Source: JAJNPS01 sp031378845 (GTDB lineage: Bacteria; Pseudomonadota; Alphaproteobacteria; Rhodobacterales; Rhodobacteraceae). From it: a DNA stretch of 64,000 bases. The position numbers were made by a program, and so were the translations under genes. Below the pieces are notes generated by a model. It searched no databases. It was not told the origin of the DNA and saw nothing but the letters and a program-made list of their open reading frames with translations. The DNA is taken from contig JANNES010000018.1 of NCBI GenBank assembly GCA_031378845.1, positions 186,001 to 250,000 of the forward strand, in the 5' to 3' direction. This document shows, piece by piece, positions 16,416 through 26,387 of the stretch (position 1 is its first letter; each line of letters starts with the position of its first letter).

Positions 16416-17030
16416 TCAGCCGCCGGTCGCAGGAGCCGTTTCCGGCGCGGCTGGGGCCGGAATGGTGGAGGCACCGGGCACGACGCATGCCTGTGTCAGG
16501 TCATTGTAACGTTCCAGTATCCAGCCGGGCGCGTCGGTCGGGATGTTTGCATCCAGATTGGCCTGAAACGACGAAAAGACGCGCTGGGAGCGGGAGTCTT
16601 CGACCATCGGAATCGGCTGGTTGCCCATGGCGCGGTCATAGACGATAAAGGCCACCGCGACCAGAAGGACACCGCGCGCCACACCGAACAGGAACCCCAG
16701 ACCCTGGTCGATCCCTCCCAAGGCCGAGCGCTGGATGACGGACGAAAAAAGTGGCGTGAACAGGGCGGCAATGATCAGCCCGACTGCAAAGACGCCAGCC
16801 GCCGCCGCGACAATGGACAGCTCGCAGCTATCGGCCAGAAAACTGCCCACGACCGGGAGTTCCTTGACCAAGGGCTGCACCGAAGGCGCGAAGATGAACG
16901 CCAGGATCGCGGCCCCGATCCAGCCGACGATGGCCATTGCCTCGCGCACAAAACCACGCGAATACGCGAGGATCGCCGACAGCACGATCACGCCCGCCAC
17001 GGCTGCGTCAATGACGGTAAAGCCTTCCAT
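16416..17030 (-). CDS. cvpA: CvpA family membrane protein
   Basis: 204 residues from ATG 17030, preceded by GGGGAGAG. The in-frame region upstream overlaps radA and is not needed. About four membrane spans are visible (FTVIDAAVAGVIVLSAILAY; AMAIVGWIGAAILAFIF; IVAAAAGVFAVGLIIAALF; FGVARGVLLVAVAFIVY). The loop ALGGIDQGLGFLFGVARG (about 114-131) matches the CvpA family. CvpA is associated with colicin V production and envelope stress tolerance. The C-terminus is a Pro/Ala-rich tail. It lies 19 bases after radA and upstream of purF on the same strand. Confidence 0.92.
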   Translation of the reverse strand: MEGFTVIDAAVAGVIVLSAILAYSRGFVREAMAIVGWIGAAILAFIFAPSVQPLVKELPVVGSFLADSCELSIVAAAAGVFAVGLIIAALFTPLFSSVIQRSALGGIDQGLGFLFGVARGVLLVAVAFIVYDRAMGNQPIPMVEDSRSQRVFSSFQANLDANIPTDAPGWILERYNDLTQACVVPGASTIPAPAAPETAPATGG

Positions 17031-17049
17031 TCGTCTCTCCCCGGGGGAA

Positions 17050-18408
<1,359 letters not shown>

Positions 18409-18449
18409 GGCGAAGTCATGCCTGCATCATGCGGCCCGCGCAATCGCGA

Positions 18450-18878
18450 TCAAGGCGCGCGGCTGACATGGCCGATCCAGAAACTGACCAGCACGCACCC
18501 GGTGAACAGATAAAGGCCCCATGCGGTCTCCACCGTGGCAAGGCCGATGCCCTTGACCAGCACGATATAGATCGCGATCAGAAAGATGTCGGCCATGGCG
18601 AGTTTGCCCAAGATGTGCAGGCTGGGAAGCAGCCGCGGGCTCAGCAATCCAAATTGCAACAGCGTCAGTCCCAGCGTCTTGGCAAAGGGCGCAAAGACCG
18701 CCAGGAACGTGACCAATAGCGCCAGCGCCGGGTCGGTCCCCCACAAGGCCTGAAGGCCGGTAATGACCGAGATTTCGTCAAGGCCAAAGATCGGCAGCAA
18801 GCCTGCGCGCAGCAAGGGCGCAAACCACGCGATGGGGAAAAGGACCAAAAGAGCAAGGTTGGCCGCGCGCAGCATCAT
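18450..18878 (-). CDS. Paraquat-inducible protein A family, single-domain membrane protein
   Basis: 142 residues with four apparent membrane spans. It resembles one of the two PqiA transmembrane domains: FAPFAKTLGLTLLQFG, then LHILGKLAMADIFLIAIYIVL, which is the conserved PqiA core. E. coli PqiA is about 417 residues with two such domains and zinc-ribbon-like cysteines. This copy has one domain and no paired cysteines. It starts 4 bases after the MlaF-type ATPase stop, so it is part of the same operon. A role in intermembrane lipid trafficking is inferred from that context. Confidence 0.82.
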   Translation of the reverse strand: MMLRAANLALLVLFPIAWFAPLLRAGLLPIFGLDEISVITGLQALWGTDPALALLVTFLAVFAPFAKTLGLTLLQFGLLSPRLLPSLHILGKLAMADIFLIAIYIVLVKGIGLATVETAWGLYLFTGCVLVSFWIGHVSRAP

Positions 18879-18882
18879 TCAC

Positions 18883-19629
18883 CTATCGCAGAGGGCTGAT
18901 CGGGCCTTCTGCCCGACCATGCACGAACTGTTGCACATAAGGGTCTGATGTTGCGTCCAGTTCCCCGACCGGCCCAGTCCAGCGGACAAGCCCGTCATGC
19001 AGCATTGCCACATGGTCCGCGATGGCGCGCACTGAGGTCATGTCATGCGTGATAGTGATCGCCGTCACCCCCATTTCGACAACGATCTCTCGGATCAGGT
19101 TGTTGATGACGCCCGCCATGATCGGATCAAGGCCGGTTGTGGGCTCGTCAAAAAAGATCACCTCCGGCTCGGCGGCAATGGCGCGCGCAAGCCCCACGCG
19201 CTTTTGCATGCCGCCCGACAGCTCTGCCGGGTAAAGGTCCGCTACATCGGGACCAAGCCCCACGCGGCGCAGCTTTTCCAAGGCGGTGGTGCGGGCGCGG
19301 TCTGCGGGTTGTTTCAGCGCGCCCTGCATGAGGCGAAAGGCAACATTTTCCCACACCTTGAGAGAATCAAACAGCGCTCCGCCCTGAAACAGCATCCCGA
19401 ACCGCGCCAGAAACGTATCGCGGTCGCCCTTGGTCACGTCCTGCCCGTCCAGCGTGATGATGCCCGCATCGGGGCGCACCAGCCCCAGGATGCACTTGAT
19501 CAAGACCGATTTTCCGGTGCCCGACCCGCCGATGACGACCATGCTCGTCCCCCGGTTCACGGTCAGGTCCACGCCGCGCAAAACGTGTTTTTTACCAAAG
19601 GATTTGGTCACGCCGGACAAGGTGATCAT
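18883..19629 (-). CDS. mlaF: ABC transporter ATP-binding protein, MlaF type (phospholipid trafficking)
   Basis: 248 residues from ATG 19629, which overlaps the permease stop (ATGA). Walker A is VIGGSGTGKSVLIKCILGL (about 33-51). The signature YPAELSGGMQKRVGLARAIA is at about 136-155, with Walker B EVIFFDEPTTGLDP and the H-loop ITITHDMTSVRAIADHVAML after it. The family is that of MlaF/Ttg2A, which powers phospholipid transport between inner and outer membranes. The MlaE-type permease precedes it, but no MlaD-type (MCE domain) or MlaC gene is adjacent. Confidence 0.92.
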   Translation of the reverse strand: MITLSGVTKSFGKKHVLRGVDLTVNRGTSMVVIGGSGTGKSVLIKCILGLVRPDAGIITLDGQDVTKGDRDTFLARFGMLFQGGALFDSLKVWENVAFRLMQGALKQPADRARTTALEKLRRVGLGPDVADLYPAELSGGMQKRVGLARAIAAEPEVIFFDEPTTGLDPIMAGVINNLIREIVVEMGVTAITITHDMTSVRAIADHVAMLHDGLVRWTGPVGELDATSDPYVQQFVHGRAEGPISPLR

Positions 19630-20408
19630 GATGTAAAGAACACCTCTGTCAGCAGGTAGTTGGCCGCCAGGATCATCACGCTGGCAGAGACGACGGCCGC
19701 CTTGGTGGCCGCGCCGACGCCTTGTGCCCCCCGCGCGGAGTTCATGCCGTAAAAGCACCCCATCAGCGCGACGATAAACCCAAAGGCTGCACCCTTGACG
19801 AGGCCAGAGCCGATATCCCAGAATTCAAGAAACTCAATTGTATTAAGGATATAGGTGGCGGAGTTAAAGTTGAGGCGCGTCGTGCCGACCAGCCAGCCGC
19901 CCATGATGCCGATGGTGTCGCCGACCGCCACAAGCACCGGCATGGCCAGCGTTGCCGCAAGTACGCGCGGCACGGCAAGATAGCGGATCGGGTCTGTGGA
20001 CAGGGTCACCAGCGCGTCGATCTGCTCGGTCACTTTCATCGTGCCGATCTCGGCGGCGATGGAACTTGCGACGCGGGCGGCAACCATCAATCCGCCCAGC
20101 ACGGGGCCAAGCTCGCGCACCATGCCGATGGCGACGATGGAGGGCACCACGCTTTCGGCGTTGAAGCGCGCGCCGCCCGAATAGATCTGCAAGGCTAGCG
20201 CGCCGCCGGTGAACAACGCCGTCAGCCCCACTACGGGCAGGCTGAACCAGCCGATCTGCATGAGGGCGGTCACAAAGGCGCGGGCGTAAAACGGTGGCTG
20301 GACAATCCGGCTGATGATCGTCGCGGCAAAGATCGCGACGCGCCCGATTGCCGCAATCGCCCCCAGAGTGGCGCGCCCGAGGCGGGCAACGGGGGCGGCA
20401 AGGCTCAT
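19626..20408 (-). CDS. mlaE: ABC transporter permease, MlaE family
   Basis: 260 residues from ATG 20408, which overlaps the alr stop by 4 bases (ATGA). MlaE/DUF140 features are the long amphipathic N-terminus, QIGWFSLPVVGLTALFTGGA, VRELGPVLGGLMVAARVASS (about 100-119), AAEIGTMKVTEQIDALVTLS (about 121-140), and KGAAFGFIVALMGCFYGMNS near the C-terminus. It is the inner-membrane component of the Mla lipid transporter. The alr-mlaE-mlaF-pqiA order with overlapping ends indicates one operon. Confidence 0.93.
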   Translation of the reverse strand: MSLAAPVARLGRATLGAIAAIGRVAIFAATIISRIVQPPFYARAFVTALMQIGWFSLPVVGLTALFTGGALALQIYSGGARFNAESVVPSIVAIGMVRELGPVLGGLMVAARVASSIAAEIGTMKVTEQIDALVTLSTDPIRYLAVPRVLAATLAMPVLVAVGDTIGIMGGWLVGTTRLNFNSATYILNTIEFLEFWDIGSGLVKGAAFGFIVALMGCFYGMNSARGAQGVGAATKAAVVSASVMILAANYLLTEVFFTS

Positions 20409-21454
20409 GGCGCGATGTCCAGATAGCGGCGCTGATACCGCGACCCGAGCGCGGTCAGGATCTCGTAGCCGATGGTCCCTGCGGCATCCGCTAGGTCGTC
20501 GATCGTCTGATGCGGCCCCAGAATGTCGAGGCTGCGGGGAATTTCGGCCAGATGCGTCACATCGACGGTGATCAGGTCCATCGAGACACGGCCCACGATG
20601 GGGCACGGCACGTCGCCGTCCCAAAGGACCGCGCCGTTTGACAGGGCCCGGATCAGACCATCGGCATAGCCGCCAGCCACCGTGCCGATCACCGACGGCA
20701 CATCGGCCTCCCAAGCCGCGCCGTAGCCCACGGTTTCTTCGGGGGCCACGGCGCGGGTCTGAATGATCGGCAGGGACAGGCCCACGACGCGCGCCGAAAA
20801 TTCGTATGGCCGCCCGCCATAAAGACCCATTCCTGGCCGTGTCAGATCAAAATGATACTGCGGCCCCAACAGGATACCGCCTGTGGCAGACAGACTGCGC
20901 GGCACGCCGGTGCCATCGGTCATCGCATGAAACGCCGCCAGTTGTGCGGCATTCTGCGGATGATCCGGCTCGTCCGCGCAGGCCAGGTGGCTCATCAAGA
21001 GTGCGGGGCCCGCACCGACGAGGATCGGCGCCACAGCCTCCCATTCCGCAGGCTCCATCCCCAGCCGGTTCATGCCGGTATCAAGCTGCACGCCAAAGGG
21101 ATGGCCCGGCAACAGTTCCAGATGCCGCGTCGTCTGCTCCAGCGAGGCCAGCATCGGCGTCAGGTCCAGATCATGGATCATCTCGGTATCGCCGGACATA
21201 TGGCCTGAAAGCACCGCGATCTGCGGCCCGGGGCCGAGGGTCTGGCGCAAGATCGCACCTTCTTCGGCATAGGCCACAAAGAACCGTCGTGCCCCGGCCT
21301 GCGCCAGCGCCCGCGCGACGCGCGCAAGCCCCAACCCATAGGCATCCGCCTTGACGACGGCAGCGGTCTGTACGCCCGCGCCCGACAACCGGTCGAGGCT
21401 GCGCCAGTTGGCGGCAATGGCGTCAAGATCGATGGTCAGGGTCGCGGTGGCCAT
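20405..21454 (-). CDS. alr: Alanine racemase
   Basis: 349 residues. The PLP lysine is in AAVVKADAYGLGLARVARAL (about residues 31-50). The substrate-site LDTGMNRLGME lies near 123, MSHLACADEPDHP near 153, and the second catalytic tyrosine in VGYGAAWEADVPSVIGTVAGGYADG near 240-265. GRVSMDLITVDVT follows. It converts L- to D-alanine for peptidoglycan. The length is a little short of the typical 360-380 residues. It lies downstream of dnaB across a 195-base gap that shows no feature I can support. Confidence 0.96.
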   Translation of the reverse strand: MATATLTIDLDAIAANWRSLDRLSGAGVQTAAVVKADAYGLGLARVARALAQAGARRFFVAYAEEGAILRQTLGPGPQIAVLSGHMSGDTEMIHDLDLTPMLASLEQTTRHLELLPGHPFGVQLDTGMNRLGMEPAEWEAVAPILVGAGPALLMSHLACADEPDHPQNAAQLAAFHAMTDGTGVPRSLSATGGILLGPQYHFDLTRPGMGLYGGRPYEFSARVVGLSLPIIQTRAVAPEETVGYGAAWEADVPSVIGTVAGGYADGLIRALSNGAVLWDGDVPCPIVGRVSMDLITVDVTHLAEIPRSLDILGPHQTIDDLADAAGTIGYEILTALGSRYQRRYLDIAP

Positions 21455-21649
21455 GCGGCGGTTTTGACAGCGTGAGCCTCGCCGTCAAGCCAAAAAGCAG
21501 GTCTGCGAAGCGTGCGCCAATTGTTGCCCGTGCGCGGGGCTGTTGCGGTGCATGTCGACGCCAACGGGCATCTTTACGGCGCGCCACAAGATTGCACGTC
21601 AAGCATTTGAAGAAAAACGCTGTTCTTCTGGTTCGAGGGCCTTCGCATG

Positions 21650-23146
21650 CTAAAAGGAAGCATCTGTGCTGTCACCCTGCCAGGGTCGCACGAGATTGCC
21701 GAACCGGGTGAAGCGTCCTTCAAAGCTCAGCTCGACCGTGCCGATCGGCCCGTGCCGTTGTTTGCCGATGATGACCTCGGCCTTGCCATGCGCATTGTCG
21801 GCTTTCTTGAACCACTCCGCATGTGCGGGGCTGCCCGCCTCAGGCTCCATACGCGAAAGGTAGTACTCTTCGCGGTAGACGAACATCACCACATCCGCGT
21901 CCTGTTCAATGGAGCCGGATTCGCGCAGGTCACTGAGCTGCGGGCGTTTGTCTTCGCGGTTTTCGACCTGACGGCTGAGCTGTGACAGCGCCACCACGGG
22001 GATATTCAGCTCTTTGGCGATCGCCTTGAGGGCCTGGGTGATCTCGCTCACCTCTTGCACGCGATTTTCCTTGGTCGATCCGCGCAGAAGCTGCAGGTAA
22101 TCGACAAACAAGATGTCCAGCCCGTGCGTGCGCTTCAGCCGACGTGCGCGTGCCGCAACTTGACTGACCGGCAAGGCCGGCGTGTCGTCGATGTACAACG
22201 GACAGCTTTCCAGAGCTTTGGCGGCATCGACAAAGCGGCGGAACTCACCCTCGGTCATGTCGCCGCGCCGGATCTGCTCGGAGGGGACTTCGGAGGCTTC
22301 CGACAAGATCCGCGCGGCCAATTGCTCTGCCGACATCTCCAGCGAAAAAAAGCCGACCACGCCGCCCTCGATGGTGCCCTCGGACCCGTCGGCGCGTCGT
22401 CCGCGCTTGTGCGCCTTGGCGATGTTGAACGCGATGTTGGTGGCAAGCGAGGTTTTGCCCATCGAGGGTCGCCCCGCCAAGATCAGCAGGTCGGATTCGT
22501 GCAGGCCCCCCAGACGCCGATCCAGATCGATCAGCCCCGAAGATATGCCCGACAAACCACCGCCGCGCTGATAGGCGGCGTTGGCCATGTTGACGGCCTC
22601 GACCGCAGCCCTGAGAAACGGCTGAAAGCCGCGCTCGGTGACACCTTGTTCGCCCAGCGTGTAAAGCCGCTGCTCGGCCTCGGTGATCTGGTCGCGTGGC
22701 TCGCTTGCGATATCGACCTTGGCCGCGCGTGCGGTGATGTCGCGCCCAAGGGCAATCAGTTCGCGCCGGACCGCAAGATCATAGATCATCTGCGCATAAT
22801 CGCGCGCCGCAAAGGTCGAGATCGCGGCCCCGGCCAGACGCACAAGATACGCAGGCCCACCCAGTTCCTTCAATCCGGCATCATCTTCGAAGAACCCTTT
22901 GAGGGTGACCGGCGAGGCGAGGGCGTTTTTCAAGATGCGCGCGGCCGCAATCTCGAAAATGCGCTTGTGCACGGGATCGTAGAAATGCTCTGGCTTTACC
23001 TTGGACGCGATGCGGTCATAGACATCGTTGTTGGTCAAGATTGCGCCCAGCAATTGCTGTTCGGCTTCGATATTGTGGGGCAGGGCGTCTGTTTCAGATT
23101 GCGCTGCCACCGGCATAAGCGGCCGCAACGTTGCAACATCGGTCAT
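21650..23146 (-). CDS. dnaB: Replicative DNA helicase DnaB
   Basis: 498 residues from ATG 23146 with AGGGGA upstream. The N-terminal primase-interacting domain begins PHNIEAEQQLLGAILTNNDV (about 24-43). The RecA-like ATPase has Walker A ILAGRPSMGKTSLATNIAFN (about 220-239), Walker B DILFVDYLQLL, and ALSQLSRQVENREDKRPQLS near 390-409. It unwinds the duplex at the replication fork. It lies between pyrE and alr, and a 257-base upstream region separates it from pyrE. Confidence 0.97.
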   Translation of the reverse strand: MTDVATLRPLMPVAAQSETDALPHNIEAEQQLLGAILTNNDVYDRIASKVKPEHFYDPVHKRIFEIAAARILKNALASPVTLKGFFEDDAGLKELGGPAYLVRLAGAAISTFAARDYAQMIYDLAVRRELIALGRDITARAAKVDIASEPRDQITEAEQRLYTLGEQGVTERGFQPFLRAAVEAVNMANAAYQRGGGLSGISSGLIDLDRRLGGLHESDLLILAGRPSMGKTSLATNIAFNIAKAHKRGRRADGSEGTIEGGVVGFFSLEMSAEQLAARILSEASEVPSEQIRRGDMTEGEFRRFVDAAKALESCPLYIDDTPALPVSQVAARARRLKRTHGLDILFVDYLQLLRGSTKENRVQEVSEITQALKAIAKELNIPVVALSQLSRQVENREDKRPQLSDLRESGSIEQDADVVMFVYREEYYLSRMEPEAGSPAHAEWFKKADNAHGKAEVIIGKQRHGPIGTVELSFEGRFTRFGNLVRPWQGDSTDASF

Positions 23147-23356
23147 TTTTGTCCCCTGATCCTGCGGCCGAACTCTTGTTGGTGCGCCGCCTGTCCCGAT
23201 ACCTCAGTGCCCTATCAGCCCGTCCTCCCACAAGGTGGAACTCTTTTGCGGAAAAGTCTGTGGGCGACTCAGGGGCTGCGGTTGCATCCTACTACATCTG
23301 GCGTGCAGTGATGGACACGATACCACAAAAACGTGATATTTCGATTCGAAAAGCGG

Positions 23357-23380
23357 GTTATCCCCAGCTGGTCCACAGGG
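23357..23380 (-). other. DnaA-box-like pair upstream of dnaB
   Basis: TTATCCCCAGCTGGTCCACA on the plus strand contains TTATCCCCA, one mismatch from the DnaA consensus TTATCCACA, and a nearby TCCACA. It also holds the palindrome CCAGCTGG inside CCCC...GGGG. It lies just after the pyrE stop and about 210 bases upstream of dnaB. A regulatory role is speculative. Confidence 0.3.
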
Positions 23381-23403
23381 GTTGGGTCATGATGTCGGCC
23401 AAA

Positions 23404-24084
23404 TCACGCTGGCTTGCGCGCGTCTTGCCAGACGCGCGGGGCGGTCAGGAAGGCCGCGACTTCGCGCAACGTCGCGTCATCAAACGCATTTTGCGCCCGC
23501 GCCTCGGCCAGCACGTCCCACCAAGTGCAAAGGTGGTGAAGTGCCACCCCATGGTCGGACAGACGCGCGGTCGTCTCGGGAAAAATCCCGTAGTAAAAGA
23601 TCACCGCCGTATGCGCACAGCTCGCCCCTGTCTCGCGGATCGCATCGACGAAAGACAGCTTTGATCCACCATCGGTTGCAAGATCCTCGACCAGCAGAAC
23701 GCGTTGGCCGGGGGTCATCTCCCCTTCGATACGCGCATTTCGGCCGTAACCTTTGGGTTTTTTGCGCACATAGGTCATCGGCAGTCCAAGGCGCTCTGCC
23801 ACAAGCGCGGCAAAGGGGATACCGGCCGTCTCCCCGCCGGCGATGTTGTCAAAGGCCTCGAAGCCTGCATCCCGCATCACTGTGACGGCCAGAAAATCCA
23901 TCAATGTGGACCTGATCCTTGGATATGAGATCAGCTTGCGACAGTCGATATAGGTAGGTGAAAGCAGCCCCGAGGCCAAGGTAAACGGCGTCTCGGCGTT
24001 GAAATGCACGGCCTTGATTTCCAACAGGGCACGCGCCGTCAGTCGGGCCATCTCTTCACGGGGCGGAAAGCTCGCGGCAATCAT
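23404..24084 (-). CDS. pyrE: Orotate phosphoribosyltransferase
   Basis: 226 residues from ATG 24084, with a strong GGAGGTG ribosome site 5 bases upstream. The PRPP-binding motif is VLLVEDLATDGGSKLSFVDA (about residues 127-146). The flexible catalytic loop YVRKKPKGYGRNARIEG (about 102-118) has the expected lysines. It makes OMP from orotate and PRPP in pyrimidine synthesis. It lies 107 bases after pyrC on the same strand, so consecutive pathway steps are neighbours. Confidence 0.96.
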   Translation of the reverse strand: MIAASFPPREEMARLTARALLEIKAVHFNAETPFTLASGLLSPTYIDCRKLISYPRIRSTLMDFLAVTVMRDAGFEAFDNIAGGETAGIPFAALVAERLGLPMTYVRKKPKGYGRNARIEGEMTPGQRVLLVEDLATDGGSKLSFVDAIRETGASCAHTAVIFYYGIFPETTARLSDHGVALHHLCTWWDVLAEARAQNAFDDATLREVAAFLTAPRVWQDARKPA

Positions 24085-24191
24085 CTTTCACCTCCTGGGC
24101 GCATCAATATTTCTCGGTGCAAACGGTCAGTCCCGCGCCGACGGCAACTACCCAAAAAGCCACGCGACGGCGCGTTTGGGCGAAGCCAAGC

Positions 24192-25235
24192 TCACGCTTC
24201 GACACGCCAATGCACCACAAAGCCCGGGTCAAAGACAGTGACATTGCCCGCCTCGGTCAAGATCTTGTCCGGGAAAACATGTGCCGCATCGTGCTTGACC
24301 AGCCGCATGCGTTCGGTGCTGGGGGCAAGACCATAAAAGGCCGCGCCGTTGCGAGACGTAAACGCCTCAAGCTGCGGCAGTGCGTCCATCTCTTCAAAGA
24401 CATGCGCCAAGATTGCCATGGTATTGGTCGCGGTAAAGCAGCCCGCACAGCCGCAGGCCTGTTCTTTCAAGGCATCCACATGCGGCGCGGAATCGGTGCC
24501 GAGGAAAAAACACGATGCCCCGCTGGTGGCCGCCGCCCGCAATGCCAGACGGTGCTTTTCGCGCTTGGCCACCGGCAAGCAATAATAGTGCGGCCTGATC
24601 CCGCCTGCCAGGATGTGGTTGCGGTTGATCACCAGGTGATGCGTGGTGATCGTCGCCGCTAGGTCGGCCCCGCCGGATTTCGCATAGGCGACGCCTTCCT
24701 CGGTCGTCACATGCTCCATCACCACGCGCAGGCCGGGGATGCGCCGCCGCAGCGGGTCCAGCACGGTGTCGATAAAGACGGCCTCACGGTCAAAAATATC
24801 GACGGCAGGATCTGTGACCTCACCATGCACGCAAAGCGGCAAACCGATCTCGGCCATCCGTTCCAACACCGGCAGGACTCGCGCGATGTCGGTGACACCT
24901 GAGGCAGAGTTTGTCGTGGCCCCTGCCGGGTAAAGCTTGACCGCGGTTACGATGCCGGAGGCCGCGGCAGCAGCAACTTCTGCAGCATCGGTGCTGTCGG
25001 TCAGATACAGCGTCATCATCGGCGTGAACGATGCACCTGACGGCAGCGCGGCCAAGATACGATCCCGATAGGCTCTGGCGTCCGCCAGCGTGATGACAGG
25101 TGGCACGAGGTTCGGCATCACCAGCGCACGGCCAAAGTGGCGCGCGGATTCTGGTAAAACGCCGCGCAGCATTGCCCCGTCGCGCAGATGCAGGTGCCAG
25201 TCGTCCGGGCGCACAAGGTCGATTGATCGGATCAT
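24192..25235 (-). CDS. pyrC: Dihydroorotase (class II, E. coli PyrC type)
   Basis: 347 residues. The metal motif RPDDWHLHLRDGAML lies at about 9-23. The carbamylated lysine is in ITAVKLYPAGATTNS near 96-110. LCVHGEVTDPAVD near 133-145 and ITTHHLVINRNH near 171-182 supply further zinc-ligand histidines, and FLGTDSAPH near 244-252 the catalytic aspartate. It closes carbamoyl aspartate to dihydroorotate. It is paired with pyrE. The gap to pyrE shows no clear terminator. Confidence 0.97.
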   Translation of the reverse strand: MIRSIDLVRPDDWHLHLRDGAMLRGVLPESARHFGRALVMPNLVPPVITLADARAYRDRILAALPSGASFTPMMTLYLTDSTDAAEVAAAAASGIVTAVKLYPAGATTNSASGVTDIARVLPVLERMAEIGLPLCVHGEVTDPAVDIFDREAVFIDTVLDPLRRRIPGLRVVMEHVTTEEGVAYAKSGGADLAATITTHHLVINRNHILAGGIRPHYYCLPVAKREKHRLALRAAATSGASCFFLGTDSAPHVDALKEQACGCAGCFTATNTMAILAHVFEEMDALPQLEAFTSRNGAAFYGLAPSTERMRLVKHDAAHVFPDKILTEAGNVTVFDPGFVVHWRVEA

Positions 25236-25323
25236 GCCTCGCGCCCTAGCGCATCAATGTGCCGATTTCCAGCCCGAAAGCTGGACCCCGTCCCAGACAG
25301 GTGGTCCGGCTTTTCGAACCGGC

Positions 25324-26271
25324 TCAGATCTTGGGGCGCGTGTCGGTGTTGGCAGGAGCAGCAGACAACAGCGACTCGCCCGAGCCTTTGCGACGCAGCA
25401 CGGCATATCGATCAAGACAAGCGGCCCTGACGACCAGTCCGGCCTCGGCATTCTGGTCACGCAAGGACTGAAGATAGGGACCATGGCCGCGCCGCGCCGT
25501 GCGCCAGAGCCGGGCAAACTCCGGCGCGTCCAGATTGCCAGCGACCGCCGCGTCAATCAGGGGCTCCATCAAACCGGCAGCGTCAACGATGTGGCAGGTA
25601 TCTGCCCCGGTTCGCCGCATCTGCAACAGCGTGACATGTGGGCGTGCAAAAAGCATGGCATGCATGGCGTCCGGTGCGTGCGAGGGATCATAGATCACAA
25701 AGACCCGGCCCGCACCTTCGGTCATGTCAGGGGCGTAGCCGTAGCGGTCGGTAAAGTTGAGCCTGCGCGCCTCGGGGTTGCGTGTATCCCAACTTGCGCG
25801 TTCGCTATCCATCGTTGCGCGCGGCGCGACCAGCACGACCGACGCCCCCGGTGCGGTCACCGAAAACGCCGCCGCGGCATATCCCGCCAGATCCGCCCCG
25901 TAGAAGACGACATGATCGAAGTCCTCAAGAAAGGCGTCATCGACGAGCCGGTCGAAATATCCGTATACCCTGCGGTCGCGGTACCAGGTCGGCCCCTCCG
26001 CGATGATGCACAGATGCGACCAGCGCCGTGCAACGGCTATTTTGTGGCCCTGCGGCAGGTTCCCCGGCCGGGCGCGGATATCGGCCGCAGACTCAAATGT
26101 CACCAGCAGATTTGGACCGTCATCAAGGAAAAAAGCCCAGTGTCGATCCCCCAGAGTTTCAAGATACCCCTCCTCTTCGGAGCTGGCTTCCATCGCCTGC
26201 AGCCAGCTGGCCGAGGCTTGCGCCGCCGGGGGTGGCGCGAGGGTGTCGGTATCATTATCTGCCGGCGGCAT
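25324..26271 (-). CDS. Conserved hypothetical protein, alpha/beta fold, paired with a glycosyltransferase
   Basis: 315 residues. No catalytic motif stands out. Recognisable stretches are RRWSHLCIIAEGPTWYRD, VYGYFDRLVDDAFLEDFDHV, and FYGADLAGYAAAAFSV (about 118-133), which sits where hydrolases have a GxSxG elbow but has Asp and no Ser. Similar Rhodobacteraceae proteins are sometimes labelled phosphoadenosine phosphosulfate reductase. I see no support for that: there is no PAPS motif, and the real cysH is elsewhere in the window. The start is uncertain because no ribosome site is visible and an internal ATG exists at codon 27. Co-orientation with the downstream-facing glycosyltransferase gene suggests a glycan or surface role. 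Confidence 0.75.
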   Translation of the reverse strand: MPPADNDTDTLAPPPAAQASASWLQAMEASSEEEGYLETLGDRHWAFFLDDGPNLLVTFESAADIRARPGNLPQGHKIAVARRWSHLCIIAEGPTWYRDRRVYGYFDRLVDDAFLEDFDHVVFYGADLAGYAAAAFSVTAPGASVVLVAPRATMDSERASWDTRNPEARRLNFTDRYGYAPDMTEGAGRVFVIYDPSHAPDAMHAMLFARPHVTLLQMRRTGADTCHIVDAAGLMEPLIDAAVAGNLDAPEFARLWRTARRGHGPYLQSLRDQNAEAGLVVRAACLDRYAVLRRKGSGESLLSAAPANTDTRPKI

Positions 26272-26387
26272 TTGGGTTGGGGTACTGCCTGTTGTGGTCC
26301 GCGCCTCGTCAACACTGTCTCATCTGTGCGACAGCAATGGCAAGGGCTCCACTCCAAGCGATTAGGTAACATTCCCTTGCAATTGTT

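Noticed and set aside
23147..23403. Replication origin near dnaB
   Set aside because: Only one DnaA-like box pair, no AT-rich unwinding region and no dnaA, parAB or similar origin genes are nearby.
25324..26271. Annotation as phosphoadenosine phosphosulfate reductase
   Set aside because: No PP-loop, no Cys motifs and no ECGIH. The real cysH is at 35771-36520.
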